This document shows positions 35,038 to 43,109 of a stretch of DNA of 64,000 nucleotides, piece after piece (positions within the stretch are counted from its first letter, which is position 1; every line of letters begins with the position of its first letter). This DNA is from Paenibacillus lignilyticus (GTDB taxonomy: Bacteria; Bacillota; Bacilli; Paenibacillales; Paenibacillaceae): contig NZ_JAGKSP010000014.1 in assembly GCF_017942085.1 (NCBI RefSeq), positions 1 through 64,000 on the forward strand. Reading direction: 5' to 3'. The notes below the pieces were generated by a model that ran no database searches, was not told the origin of the DNA, and was given only the letters and a program-made list of their open reading frames with translations. Both the position numbers and the translations under genes were made by a program.

Positions 35038-35856
35038 ATGAGAACGCATCTGAAGCAAGGCTGGCGACTGACCGTTAAGCACTTCTACATTATCATTATG
35101 CTGTTTCTATATGAGTTGATATGGGGCTTCTTCCTCTATCGAACCATTGAAGGCATAACCGTACCGCTGCTAAAAAGGTTCCCGGACAGCATTGGCAGCA
35201 GCGGCACAGCCGTTCAGCTCTTCATGACGGAGGCGCAGTTCCAGCTCATCAAGACCGATCTGGTCCGCCCCTATCTCTGGCTCTTCTGCGGGCTTCTGGC
35301 CGGGCGCATCGTGATCACCCCTTTCCTCAATGCAGGGCTGTTCCACTCCCTCCACCATGTGACGGATGATACCGGCACGAAATTTCTAAAAGGCATTCGA
35401 GCGGCTTGGAAGCCGGTAGCGCTGCTTTACTTAATCGAGACGACGCTCACCCTTCTGCCGGCCATCTGGCTGTTGCCGCGGGCGTTAACGAAACTGCTGG
35501 GAAGCAACTCCCTGCTGGAGTTTGCGCAGCAAGCCGGACCGTGGGCGGGCGCTTGGCTCGCCTGGGCGGTTCTGCTCCACCTGCTTTTCCTCTCCATGCA
35601 GTTCGGAGCAGTCGCCGGAACCGGCGCCTTCCGGTCCTTATGGACGTGCATCGCGAACTTCCTGCCTTTCGCGGGCATCTCCATTCTAATGTGGGCCATC
35701 GGAGCCGTGCTCAGTATGACAATTGCCTCCGTATCGCTGCTTTGGGCGGGCCTGCTGGCGCTTATCCTGCATCAAGGCTACCAGCTGATTCGAACGATCA
35801 TGAAGGTGTGGACGGTAGCCGCCCAGTATGATGCCTGGCAGTCGAAACAAGTCTAA
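35038..35856 (+). CDS. Polytopic membrane protein of unknown function
   Basis: A 272-residue protein with about six membrane segments (near 16-38, 78-100, 122-146, 165-190, 205-230, 230-250) and short loops. No motif recognised. ATG has CAGGAGGTG 8 nt upstream. It starts 37 bp after the M1 peptidase gene and both end at a shared terminator, which suggests a functional link, such as a membrane partner of the protease (inference). Confidence 0.8.
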   Translation: MRTHLKQGWRLTVKHFYIIIMLFLYELIWGFFLYRTIEGITVPLLKRFPDSIGSSGTAVQLFMTEAQFQLIKTDLVRPYLWLFCGLLAGRIVITPFLNAGLFHSLHHVTDDTGTKFLKGIRAAWKPVALLYLIETTLTLLPAIWLLPRALTKLLGSNSLLEFAQQAGPWAGAWLAWAVLLHLLFLSMQFGAVAGTGAFRSLWTCIANFLPFAGISILMWAIGAVLSMTIASVSLLWAGLLALILHQGYQLIRTIMKVWTVAAQYDAWQSKQV

Positions 35857-35865
35857 TCCATGCGG

Positions 35866-35915
35866 GGAGGCCGCCCACCATGTCATGTTGATGACAGTGG
35901 GACGGTCTCCTTTTT
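35866..35915 (+). terminator. Terminator of the M1 peptidase operon
   Basis: GGAG-CCG-CCCAC-ATGTCAT pairs with ATGACA-TGGG-CGG-CTCC in a long stem with small bulges, followed by five T. Confidence 0.88.
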
Positions 35916-35940
35916 CACTAATAACTGGCATATATAAGAC

Positions 35941-35968
35941 AAACCCCTCGACAGAGCGGGTTTTTTTG
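35941..35968 (+). terminator. Second small terminator-like hairpin
   Basis: AACCCCTCG/AGCGGGTT with loop ACAG and seven T. Possibly a backup terminator. From here to 36170 nothing else is clear apart from an A/T-rich promoter-like region near 36075-36110. Confidence 0.6.
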
Positions 35969-36172
35969 ACATGGGTTTGTGTTCAAGATGAGACATGCTT
36001 TGCAAGGCGGGCGGGGACGTGAGCGAGCCTCTAAAAAGGCTGAAACCAGCGGCCGCTATACGAAAATGAGAGGCAAAAGGTTGCATTCTAATAATTTTAA
36101 TTTGTGAACAAGTTGTGAACTAGGAAGGAGAAGGAAGAAAATGATCGAATAATTATGCCTAGAAATGAAAAT

Positions 36173-36320
36173 TTTGCCGAATTCCCATCACGGGAAACGG
36201 GGGAACCATCTTGGGTGAATTGATCCCGACATCCGCAAAGCAAGACGCGGAATGCCAGAGGTGATCATAGGGAGCCTTCAACCGAACCCCACAGCTAACC
36301 TCGTAGGCACTGGAAGGAGT
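36173..36320 (+). promoter_or_regulatory. Cyclic di-AMP riboswitch (ydaO/yuaA)
   Basis: The leader contains the ydaO-yuaA signature elements in order: TTGCCGAATTCCC, CGGGAAACGGGGGAACCA, TTGGGTGAATTGATCCCGAC, CGCAAAGC...GACGCGGAATGCCAGAGG, AGGGAGCCTTCAACCGAAC and CCCACAGCTAACCTCGTAGG. It ends just before the Shine-Dalgarno of a cell wall hydrolase gene, the classic target class. Ligand binding normally turns expression off. Confidence 0.93.
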
Positions 36321-36328
36321 TTCCCGCT

Positions 36329-36826
36329 TTGAAAAAGGTTTCTGCACTTTTGATCGGACTGGCGATGCTTCTACTTTTTCAAACAGGAAGCGTTTTCGCG
36401 CAATCCAAAATGGATGGGGTCATCTCAGATCTGATCGGTACACCTTACGTGTACACCGGCACGACCACGAAAGGGTTTGACTGCTCCGGATTCACCATGT
36501 ACGTGTTTAATAAACTCGGCGTGGATATCCCGCATGCATCCCGTTCGCAAGCACAGCTGGGCAAGAAAATCGCGAAAGCGGATTTGATTCCCGGCGACCT
36601 CGTATTCTTTAATACGACTGGCAAAGGAATCTCGCATGTCGGCATCTATGTTGGAGAAGGCAAGTTTGCACACTCCTCCAGCAGCAAAGGTGTTACCATC
36701 AGCGCTCTAAGCGATTCCTACTACTCCAAACGGTACGTTACAGCACGCCGCGTGATGAGCCCGAGCACGTATGAGAAATACGCGGACGAGCCTTCCGACG
36801 AAGCAGATGGCGGCGGCGACGAGTAA
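36329..36826 (+). CDS. NlpC/P60 cell wall endopeptidase
   Basis: A secreted 165-residue peptidoglycan hydrolase. Signal peptide MKKVSALLIGLAMLLLFQTG with cleavage after SVFA, then an NlpC/P60 domain: catalytic Cys C52 in GFDCSGFTMYVF, His in ISHVGIYVG and a third polar residue in GKFAHSSSSKG. The C-terminal tail is acidic (Asp/Glu/Gly). There is no SH3 or LysM domain. The start is TTG with GGAAGGAG 9 nt upstream. Control by the upstream c-di-AMP riboswitch ties hydrolysis to cell wall and osmotic state. Confidence 0.94.
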   Translation: MKKVSALLIGLAMLLLFQTGSVFAQSKMDGVISDLIGTPYVYTGTTTKGFDCSGFTMYVFNKLGVDIPHASRSQAQLGKKIAKADLIPGDLVFFNTTGKGISHVGIYVGEGKFAHSSSSKGVTISALSDSYYSKRYVTARRVMSPSTYEKYADEPSDEADGGGDE

Positions 36827-36862
36827 GATTGACCCGCACCGTCCTCAGGTGCCTGTGTGAGC

Positions 36863-36918
36863 ACAAAAGAAGCCGCAGCTGTTCGTCCTTCGGGACAAGC
36901 ATCTGCGGCTTCTTTTGT
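36863..36918. terminator. Bidirectional terminator
   Basis: AAAAGAAGCCGCAG / CTGCGGCTTCTTTT with inner TTGTCC-type stem and TTCG-like loop: it serves the plus-strand hydrolase and the convergent minus-strand gene. Confidence 0.93.
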
Positions 36919-36941
36919 TTCGCTAAGGGGCGTATTCGGGA

Positions 36942-37361
36942 TTACCGCCTTAAGTAGCGCACCCACCAAAATGTTCGGCCCACCTGGACATCGAGCTTGC
37001 TGCCGAGCGGCGCAAACAGATCATGCAGCTCGATCGGCGTCGCGCAGCCCTCGCTCCGGCGGTCGGCCATGACGACGATCGCGCCGGAGGCAAGCCGCTC
37101 ATGCCAGGCCTCGAGGAAAGATTGACGCTCCCCCGCCGGCAGCTCCGCGAGGCAGAAACAAGCAAGCCCCGCATCGAACGTATCGGCCACGGCCTTCAGC
37201 TCCTCTTGTCGAACCGCCTTCGTCACCGGCGTCGTCAAGCGCGGCGTTCTTGGCCCCGTCACCCGCAGCACGCGACGTCCCGCCAGCGTATCGGTAAAAC
37301 CCACCTCAAGCTTCTTCCACTCCGCCCGCCGATTCTCTAAGCTGTCCCGCCATCCTGCCAT
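36942..37361 (-). CDS. Methyltransferase-like protein, lacking the SAM-binding N-terminal half
   Basis: A 139-residue protein whose central part (FDAGLACFCLAELPAGERQS, LASGAIVVMADRRS) resembles the second half of a class I SAM-dependent methyltransferase, from the motif IV strand onwards. The glycine-rich SAM loop is missing. It has its own ribosome site (GGGAGG 8 nt before ATG), so it may be expressed, either as a degenerate remnant or a non-catalytic protein. No partner gene is adjacent. Confidence 0.6.
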   Translation of the reverse strand: MAGWRDSLENRRAEWKKLEVGFTDTLAGRRVLRVTGPRTPRLTTPVTKAVRQEELKAVADTFDAGLACFCLAELPAGERQSFLEAWHERLASGAIVVMADRRSEGCATPIELHDLFAPLGSKLDVQVGRTFWWVRYLRR

Positions 37362-37578
37362 CCCGGATTCCTCCCGTATGGATTCTTTTTTAAAAGTTTA
37401 TGTAACGAAGCTTAACAAATGACCGATTTTTAGCAGGATCGGACGGCGAGTTCTGTCTAAAGAGGAATCGATTGACTCATGATGAATAGTAGGATGATAG
37501 ATGTGGGATGGGCGTTGGCGTGACGGTGGAGAAAGGCGTCGGTGGGATCGCTGATGCCGAGGAAAGGGCGAAAGGCGC

Positions 37579-37720
37579 TGCTGGCTCGACGGCTGTGTGC
37601 CGAGTAAACGGTGGAAGACGCTGGCTCGACGGCTGAGTGGCAAGGAAATGGTGAAAGACGCTGGCTCGACGGCCGGTGCCGAGAAGCGGTGGAGCTGCTG
37701 TTCGCCGGGACGGGCTTCGA
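37579..37720 (+). repeat. 40-bp tandem repeats
   Basis: CTGGCTCGACGGC recurs at 37581, 37621 and 37661, exact 40-bp spacing, each followed by a TG-GCCGAG-AA-GGTGGA-type segment; decayed copies extend left to about 37515. It lies in a 720-bp gene-free gap. Confidence 0.8.
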
Positions 37721-37768
37721 GCCGGGGTCAGCGGCAGCGGTCTTCCGTGTTAATGCAGTGGTTGCACG

Positions 37769-37953
37769 CTAACGAATCGTAGAGGTCTTATTTTAGAGAA
37801 AATCACTACTTTTCGGTTCTAACGAATCGTAGAGGTCTTATTTAGGTGAATTGGGCTGGAAAAGGGCAATTTCCGGCCAAATAAGACCTGTAGGATTCGT
37901 TAGATTTTTATATCGTGATTATTGGCCGATATAAGACCTGTGGGATTCGTTAG
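37769..37953. repeat. 50-bp period repeats arranged as two direct and two inverted copies
   Basis: CTAACGAATCGTAGAGGTCT begins at 37769 and 37819 (50 bp apart). Inverted copies (AGACCTGTAGGATTCGTTAG type) occupy 37879-37903 and 37929-37953, again 50 bp apart. The whole forms a large imperfect palindrome just upstream of the helicase gene. The consensus, read in one sense, is TAACGAATC-S-Y-A-S-AGGTCTTAT. Confidence 0.9.
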
Positions 37954-38083
37954 AATTTTTTAGCGAGTTCTTTTGCTGAAAAAAGGGCTCTGAGGTGCGC
38001 TTTACCGTAAAAAAGTAGCTGCTAACGTCCTCTGGAGATGAAATTATACGTTCTGGGTTTTTCATAGAAAAGGAGGTTCCGCC

Positions 38084-41000
38084 ATGTCACTCTCTTCTCC
38101 CGCGCTCGCGGGATTTCATAAGACGCTGGCCGGCTGGTTTGGGCATACGTTCGGTGAGCCTACCCCTGTCCAACTGGAAGCATGGGCCGCCATTGTGGAA
38201 GGCCGTCATACACTGATCGCAGCGCCAACCGGCTCGGGCAAAACGCTGGCGGCATTGCTGCCATGCTTGAATCGGCTTGCTCAGCGCAAGCTGGCCGCTG
38301 CCGCACGGGGAAAAGCTTTGTCATCCGGCGTGCGGGTGCTGTACATTACGCCGCTAAAAGCGCTCAACAATGATATTCAGCACCATTTGGTCGGGTTTAT
38401 GGAGGACATTGAGCGGTTTGAAAGTGGCGAAGGCGGTGACGCTTCTGAGGCATGGCCGGGCATCCGCTCGGCGGTGCGGACCGGCGATACGCCTTCCAGT
38501 GAACGCGCACGCATGGCGAGGCGCCCTCCCGACGTGCTCGTGACGACGCCGGAGTCGCTCTACCTGCTGCTCACCTCGGAAAAAGGCCGCAGCATGCTCG
38601 GAACGGTGGAGACCGTCATCGTCGACGAGATTCACAGCCTTGCCGGCGACAAGCGCGGCGCGCATTTGTCGCTCTCGCTGGAGCGGTTGTCCGCGCTCGC
38701 GGCGCAGCCCGTGCAGCGGATCGGCGTGTCTGCGACGCAGAAGCCGTTGTCGCGAGTCGCGCGATTTCTTGGCGGCTGGGAGCCGCCGGCAGGCGCGGGG
38801 CTTGGCACGAGCGCGAACGACGGCGGAGCTGCGGCGCGAGATGGTGCGGCGCTGCACGGCGAGCTTGGCGCGAGCGCGGGCGATGGCGGGGCTGCGGCGC
38901 GGGATGGTGCGGCGCTGCACGGCGAGCTTGGCGCGAGCGCGTTCTTCTCGGGGCAGCTTGGCGAGACCGAGCCGGTGCATCCGCTCGGGTATGCGCAGCG
39001 CCGGGTGGTCATCGTCGAGAGCGCGATGACCAAGTCCATTGAGGTCCGGGTGACGATGCCGGACCTCAGCCGCCCTGCCCGCACGCGCGATGGCGTCTGG
39101 CAGCCCATCATCGAGCGGATGATGGCGCTGATGGAAGGCGCACGCTCCGTGCTGCTGTTCGTGAACAGCCGCCGCATGTGCGAGCGGCTCGTGCTGCGGC
39201 TCAACGAGCACGCGGGCTACGAGCTGGCGCGCGCCCATCACGGCAGCCTCTCGCGCGATCGGCGGCTTGAGGTCGAGCGCATGCTCAAGGCCGGCGAGCT
39301 GCGCTGCCTCGTCGCCACCTCCTCGCTCGAGCTCGGCATCGACGTGGGCCATGTCGACCTCGTGATTCAGGTCGACTCGCCCAAAGCGGCAGCCGCCGGC
39401 ATTCAGCGGATCGGCCGCGCCGGTCACGCCGTCGGCGATGTGAGCCGCGGCTTCATCATCGCGCGATCGCGCAGCGAGCTGCCGGAGGCGACAGTGCTCT
39501 GCCGCAACATCGGCAGGCGCGACATCGAAGCGATCACCTTGCCGCGAGAGCCGCTCGACGTCTTGTCGCAACATATGACGTCCATCGTTGCGGCGGAAGA
39601 TATCTCCGTAGATGCTTTGTACAAACTCATCATACATAGCGAATGTTTCCGCGGTTTTCCACGAGAACGGTTGGAAGCGGCGCTCAAGGTGCTGTCGGGA
39701 TTTTATCCGTTCGCCCGGCCTCTGATGGAATGGGACCGCGCCACCGACATGCTCCGCAAACGGGCCAATACATCCATGGCCGCCATTACCGGCGCAGGCA
39801 CCATTCCGCAAAGCTCCGCGTATCCCGTTCATCATGCGGACAGCCGCACACACTTAGGCGAGCTGGATGAGACCTATATAGCTGAAAGCCGCGTTGGCGA
39901 CGTGTTTCAGCTTGGAACAAGTTCCTGGATGATTAGCAGCATCGAGAACGACCGCGTTTATGTTCAAGAAGCGCCGAATCGCTTTAGCGAGATCCCTTTC
40001 TGGCAGGCGGAGAACGCCAGCCGAAGCGTGGAGGTCGGCATTCAGCTCGGGCATTTTCTGGAGCAGCTTTCCGCTAGGCTGGCACTGGATGACCCCGCGA
40101 ATAAAAGCGACTCCGAGCTGGCGAGAAAACGGGAAGACGTCACCATCGCCTGGCTCGACGCCGAATACGGGCTCGATCATTACGCGGCTTCTGAGCTGAT
40201 CGGACTCATCCAGTCCCAGCATCATGCGCTTGGGCTGCCGACCGAGCGGCGGATCATCATCGAGCATTATCGCGATCTGATGAACCAGACCCGCATCATT
40301 ATCCATAATCCGTTTGGCAGACGCGTCAACCGAACGTGGCTGCTCGCAATCGAGCGGCAATTTCAACGACTCCTGCCCTACTCGATGTACGGCAACGCCA
40401 AAGACAACGGCATCGAGCTGGTCGTGCCGGATTGGGATGCCTCCTGGCTGCAGACGCTGTGGCAAATTACGGCGGACAGCGTGGAGTCGCTTCTCACCGA
40501 AGCGATCACGGGCTCCCCGTTTCTCGGGTTATCATTCCGTCGCATTGCAGAGACGTCGTTACTCCTCTCCCGCAGCTTCACTCGCACGCCGATGTGGCAG
40601 AAGCGTCTGCGCTGCGCAGAACTGCTGAAGCAGTCGCTCCCCTATGCCGAGCAGTTCCCTTATCTTGAGGAGGCCATGCGGGAATGTCTGCACGACTATC
40701 TCGATACAAATGGACTGAAGCAGTTGCTCGAAGCCATCGCCGCCGGCCAAATCGAGGTACTGGTTAAGGAATCGCATGCGCCATCGCCTTTTGCCGTTCA
40801 ATTTCTCGCCGACTACGCCAACATGATGCTCTATGAAGGCGATGGCTTGAGCGAAGCGACGCAGCTCCAACTGCTGAGCGTGAGCAAGTCGCTGGCAGGA
40901 CAGCTCTTCGGCGAAGAGGCTGTTCAACGAGCGGTCGATCCAGCCATTGCGCAGACGGAGCAAGAGCGCTTGGAAATCGGCGGCCGACAAGCGCCGTCAA

Positions 41001-42859
41001 ACGCCGAAGAGCTGTATATGCTGCTTAAACAGCGCGGCGATCTGTCGACCGAGGAGCTGACGGCCATAGCCGGTGAATCCGTACCGGGCTGGCTGCAAGC
41101 TCTGCGCGAAGCAGGGCGTATCGCGGAGCAACCGATCGGCCTCCGGCAGCATCGCTGGATATGCGCAGAGGAGCAGGACATGTACGCTGCGTTTCCCGGG
41201 AGCGACAGCGCCATCGCTTTTATTGCCGGTCGCTTCGCGGACCACCGGCTTTCTTTTACCGAAGAAGAGCTGCGTGAGCGCTATCCGCAGCTGTCACCGG
41301 CTGAGTCAGCGCATATTCCCGAGGTGCTGCTGCAGCTCGATCGGATCGAGTCCGCTCCTTTCGCCGACAGTGATGACGAGCGGATATGGACGAGCCGCCA
41401 AGTGGCCAAGCGTCTGATACGCCTGACCATGGAGCAAGCACGGAAACAAGCCGAGCCGATCGACCCTATTCGCTGGTGCGCTCATATGTCCATGCTCCAG
41501 CACGCTCTCTCCGGCTCACAGCTGAGCGGAATCGACGGCTTGCGCATGGTAATCGAGCGGCTGCAAGGCTTCTTCTTGCCCGCTTCGCATTGGGAGACCG
41601 TTGTGTTCCCTTCCCGGGTGATCGGTTATCGCAAAGACGACCTGGACTTGCTTTGCGCCTCCGGTGAAGTCATCTGGATCGGCCGCAAAGAAGAGAGCGA
41701 GAAGGAAGGCAAGATTGCCTTCTTCCTCTCGGAATCCAAGCCGCTCTATGCTCCCGTAATCGCACGTGCCGTCAAAGCCGCCGACAGCACGAAGCATCCG
41801 CGCCTGCTTGCGCTGCTGCAGGAAGGCGGGGCCAGCTTCCTGACTAAGCTAAGCCGCGATTACGGCAAGGTGCCTTCCGAGCTGCTAACAGATCTGCTCG
41901 ATCTGATCTGGGAGGGCACGGTCTCGAACGACCAATTCGCTCCGCTGCGTCTGCAACTGCAGACCAAGGGCAAGCAGCTCGCCCGCACCGGCTCCGGCCT
42001 TGGGCGCTGGTACTGGACAGGCCCGCTAAGCGAGCAGCCCGTTCCACCTGCACCACCTGCAATACTCGCTCGGCCGGGGCAGTCCACACCGTCCGTTTCG
42101 CCAGCCCTGCCCGCTGAGCCCGGCCGGCCTGCCCTGCCAAACGATCCCTCGGGCGCTCCAACCGGAGCAATCGACGCCGCCCAGCTGCGCTCCGTATCCT
42201 CCGAGCTGTCGGAGTCTGCGCTTCACTGGACGCAGCATCTGCTGGACAGCTACGGCATCGTGTCCAAAGATCTCGTCGCCCAGCTCTCGCCATTCAGCTG
42301 GGAGGAACTGCTGCCGATGCTCAAGCAGCTGGAGCAATGGGGCGTCGTGACCCGCGGCCTGCTGGTGCAAGGCGTGCAAACCTTGCAGTTCGCGCGGCGC
42401 GAGCAAATTGCCTCGGTCCGCCAGCCGCTGCCCGGCCAGGACAATGCCGCCGTCACAGTCCTCGCCGCGGCCGACCCGGCCAATCCATTCGGCCTGGCCG
42501 CCGATTGGCCGAGCGTCCGCGGCGCCGGGTTCGCTCGCAAGAGCGGCAATTACCTCGTGCTGCAGCAGGGGCAATGGCGCTACTGGCTCGAAAATAACGG
42601 CCGCCACATCGTTGACCTGTCTGCTTTAACGACTTCGTCCGAGACGGCCGCGCCAAGCACTGCCGCCACCATCGGCGCTGCCGAGCTCAAAGAAATCTTC
42701 CGCATGCTGCTCCGCCAGCACGGACTGAGCAAGATCAAGATCGACCGATGGAACGGGGAACCGATTACCGAGTCGGTCGCCGCCCAAGAGATGCTGCGCG
42801 CCATGGGCGCCGAGCGCGACAACCGCTCACTTGTGCTGTGGCCGAGCAACCTCCGCTAA
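38084..42859 (+). CDS. lhr: Lhr-type large DEAD/DEAH-box helicase
   Basis: A 1591-residue superfamily 2 helicase close in size to Lhr. Helicase core: Q-like region PTPVQLEAW, Walker A APTGSGKT (K53), motif Ia YITPLKALNNDI, Walker B VDEIHSL, SAT, then LLFVNSRRMCERL, SLELGIDVGHVDLVIQ and QRIGRAGHAVG (motif VI). A winged-helix/Lhr-core domain and a long C-terminal region follow, with a Pro/Ala-rich linker near 1320-1365. Residues about 240-287 are an in-frame tandem insert absent from typical family members. Start ATG with AAAGGAGG 7 nt upstream. Lhr proteins act in nucleic acid repair; this role is by family only. Confidence 0.93.
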   Translation: MSLSSPALAGFHKTLAGWFGHTFGEPTPVQLEAWAAIVEGRHTLIAAPTGSGKTLAALLPCLNRLAQRKLAAAARGKALSSGVRVLYITPLKALNNDIQHHLVGFMEDIERFESGEGGDASEAWPGIRSAVRTGDTPSSERARMARRPPDVLVTTPESLYLLLTSEKGRSMLGTVETVIVDEIHSLAGDKRGAHLSLSLERLSALAAQPVQRIGVSATQKPLSRVARFLGGWEPPAGAGLGTSANDGGAAARDGAALHGELGASAGDGGAAARDGAALHGELGASAFFSGQLGETEPVHPLGYAQRRVVIVESAMTKSIEVRVTMPDLSRPARTRDGVWQPIIERMMALMEGARSVLLFVNSRRMCERLVLRLNEHAGYELARAHHGSLSRDRRLEVERMLKAGELRCLVATSSLELGIDVGHVDLVIQVDSPKAAAAGIQRIGRAGHAVGDVSRGFIIARSRSELPEATVLCRNIGRRDIEAITLPREPLDVLSQHMTSIVAAEDISVDALYKLIIHSECFRGFPRERLEAALKVLSGFYPFARPLMEWDRATDMLRKRANTSMAAITGAGTIPQSSAYPVHHADSRTHLGELDETYIAESRVGDVFQLGTSSWMISSIENDRVYVQEAPNRFSEIPFWQAENASRSVEVGIQLGHFLEQLSARLALDDPANKSDSELARKREDVTIAWLDAEYGLDHYAASELIGLIQSQHHALGLPTERRIIIEHYRDLMNQTRIIIHNPFGRRVNRTWLLAIERQFQRLLPYSMYGNAKDNGIELVVPDWDASWLQTLWQITADSVESLLTEAITGSPFLGLSFRRIAETSLLLSRSFTRTPMWQKRLRCAELLKQSLPYAEQFPYLEEAMRECLHDYLDTNGLKQLLEAIAAGQIEVLVKESHAPSPFAVQFLADYANMMLYEGDGLSEATQLQLLSVSKSLAGQLFGEEAVQRAVDPAIAQTEQERLEIGGRQAPSNAEELYMLLKQRGDLSTEELTAIAGESVPGWLQALREAGRIAEQPIGLRQHRWICAEEQDMYAAFPGSDSAIAFIAGRFADHRLSFTEEELRERYPQLSPAESAHIPEVLLQLDRIESAPFADSDDERIWTSRQVAKRLIRLTMEQARKQAEPIDPIRWCAHMSMLQHALSGSQLSGIDGLRMVIERLQGFFLPASHWETVVFPSRVIGYRKDDLDLLCASGEVIWIGRKEESEKEGKIAFFLSESKPLYAPVIARAVKAADSTKHPRLLALLQEGGASFLTKLSRDYGKVPSELLTDLLDLIWEGTVSNDQFAPLRLQLQTKGKQLARTGSGLGRWYWTGPLSEQPVPPAPPAILARPGQSTPSVSPALPAEPGRPALPNDPSGAPTGAIDAAQLRSVSSELSESALHWTQHLLDSYGIVSKDLVAQLSPFSWEELLPMLKQLEQWGVVTRGLLVQGVQTLQFARREQIASVRQPLPGQDNAAVTVLAAADPANPFGLAADWPSVRGAGFARKSGNYLVLQQGQWRYWLENNGRHIVDLSALTTSSETAAPSTAATIGAAELKEIFRMLLRQHGLSKIKIDRWNGEPITESVAAQEMLRAMGAERDNRSLVLWPSNLR
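38801..38943 (+). repeat. In-frame 63-bp tandem repeat inside the helicase gene
   Basis: Units begin at 38801, 38864 and 38927 (partial), exactly 63 bp apart and nearly identical. Each full unit encodes 21 residues, LGASAGDGGAAARDGAALHG plus E. It lies right after motif III (SAT) and the following GGWEPPAG. Confidence 0.95.
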
Positions 42860-42930
42860 CACAAGCAGCTTCCTTTCTACAGACAAGCAACCTCCGCTAA
42901 CACAAGCAGCTTCTCTTTCTGCAGCCATGC
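42846..42930 (+). repeat. 41-bp duplication of the helicase gene end
   Basis: GCAACCTCCGCTAACACAAG starts at 42846 and again at 42887, followed each time by CAGCTTC...TTTCT-CAG. The unit includes the helicase stop codon. A third, diverged copy (CTCCGCTAAACACAAACAGC) starts near 42960. Confidence 0.88.
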
Positions 42931-42975
42931 TCCACTGGAACAAGCGGACTCTTGTTCTGCTCCGCTAAACACAAA

Positions 42976-43025
42976 CAGCCTCTCTTTCCGCAGACCCGTA
43001 CTGCAGGCTGAGAGGCTCTTTTGTT
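42976..43025 (+). terminator. Terminator of the helicase gene
   Basis: AGCCTCTC...GCAG pairs with CTGC...GAGAGGCT, followed by CTTTTGTT. Confidence 0.8.
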
Positions 43026-43109
43026 ATGGAAATCCGTTATATTTTCATATCGTTCCTCTCTCCCATATATGTTATGGTGGAAATAATCTATCACGTGAGG
43101 AGCACTGGA

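Noticed and set aside
38354..39853. A 499-codon minus-strand ORF opposite the helicase gene
   Set aside because: It is a mirror of the GC-biased helicase frame: Arg/Ala/His-rich composition, no ribosome site and no recognisable domain.
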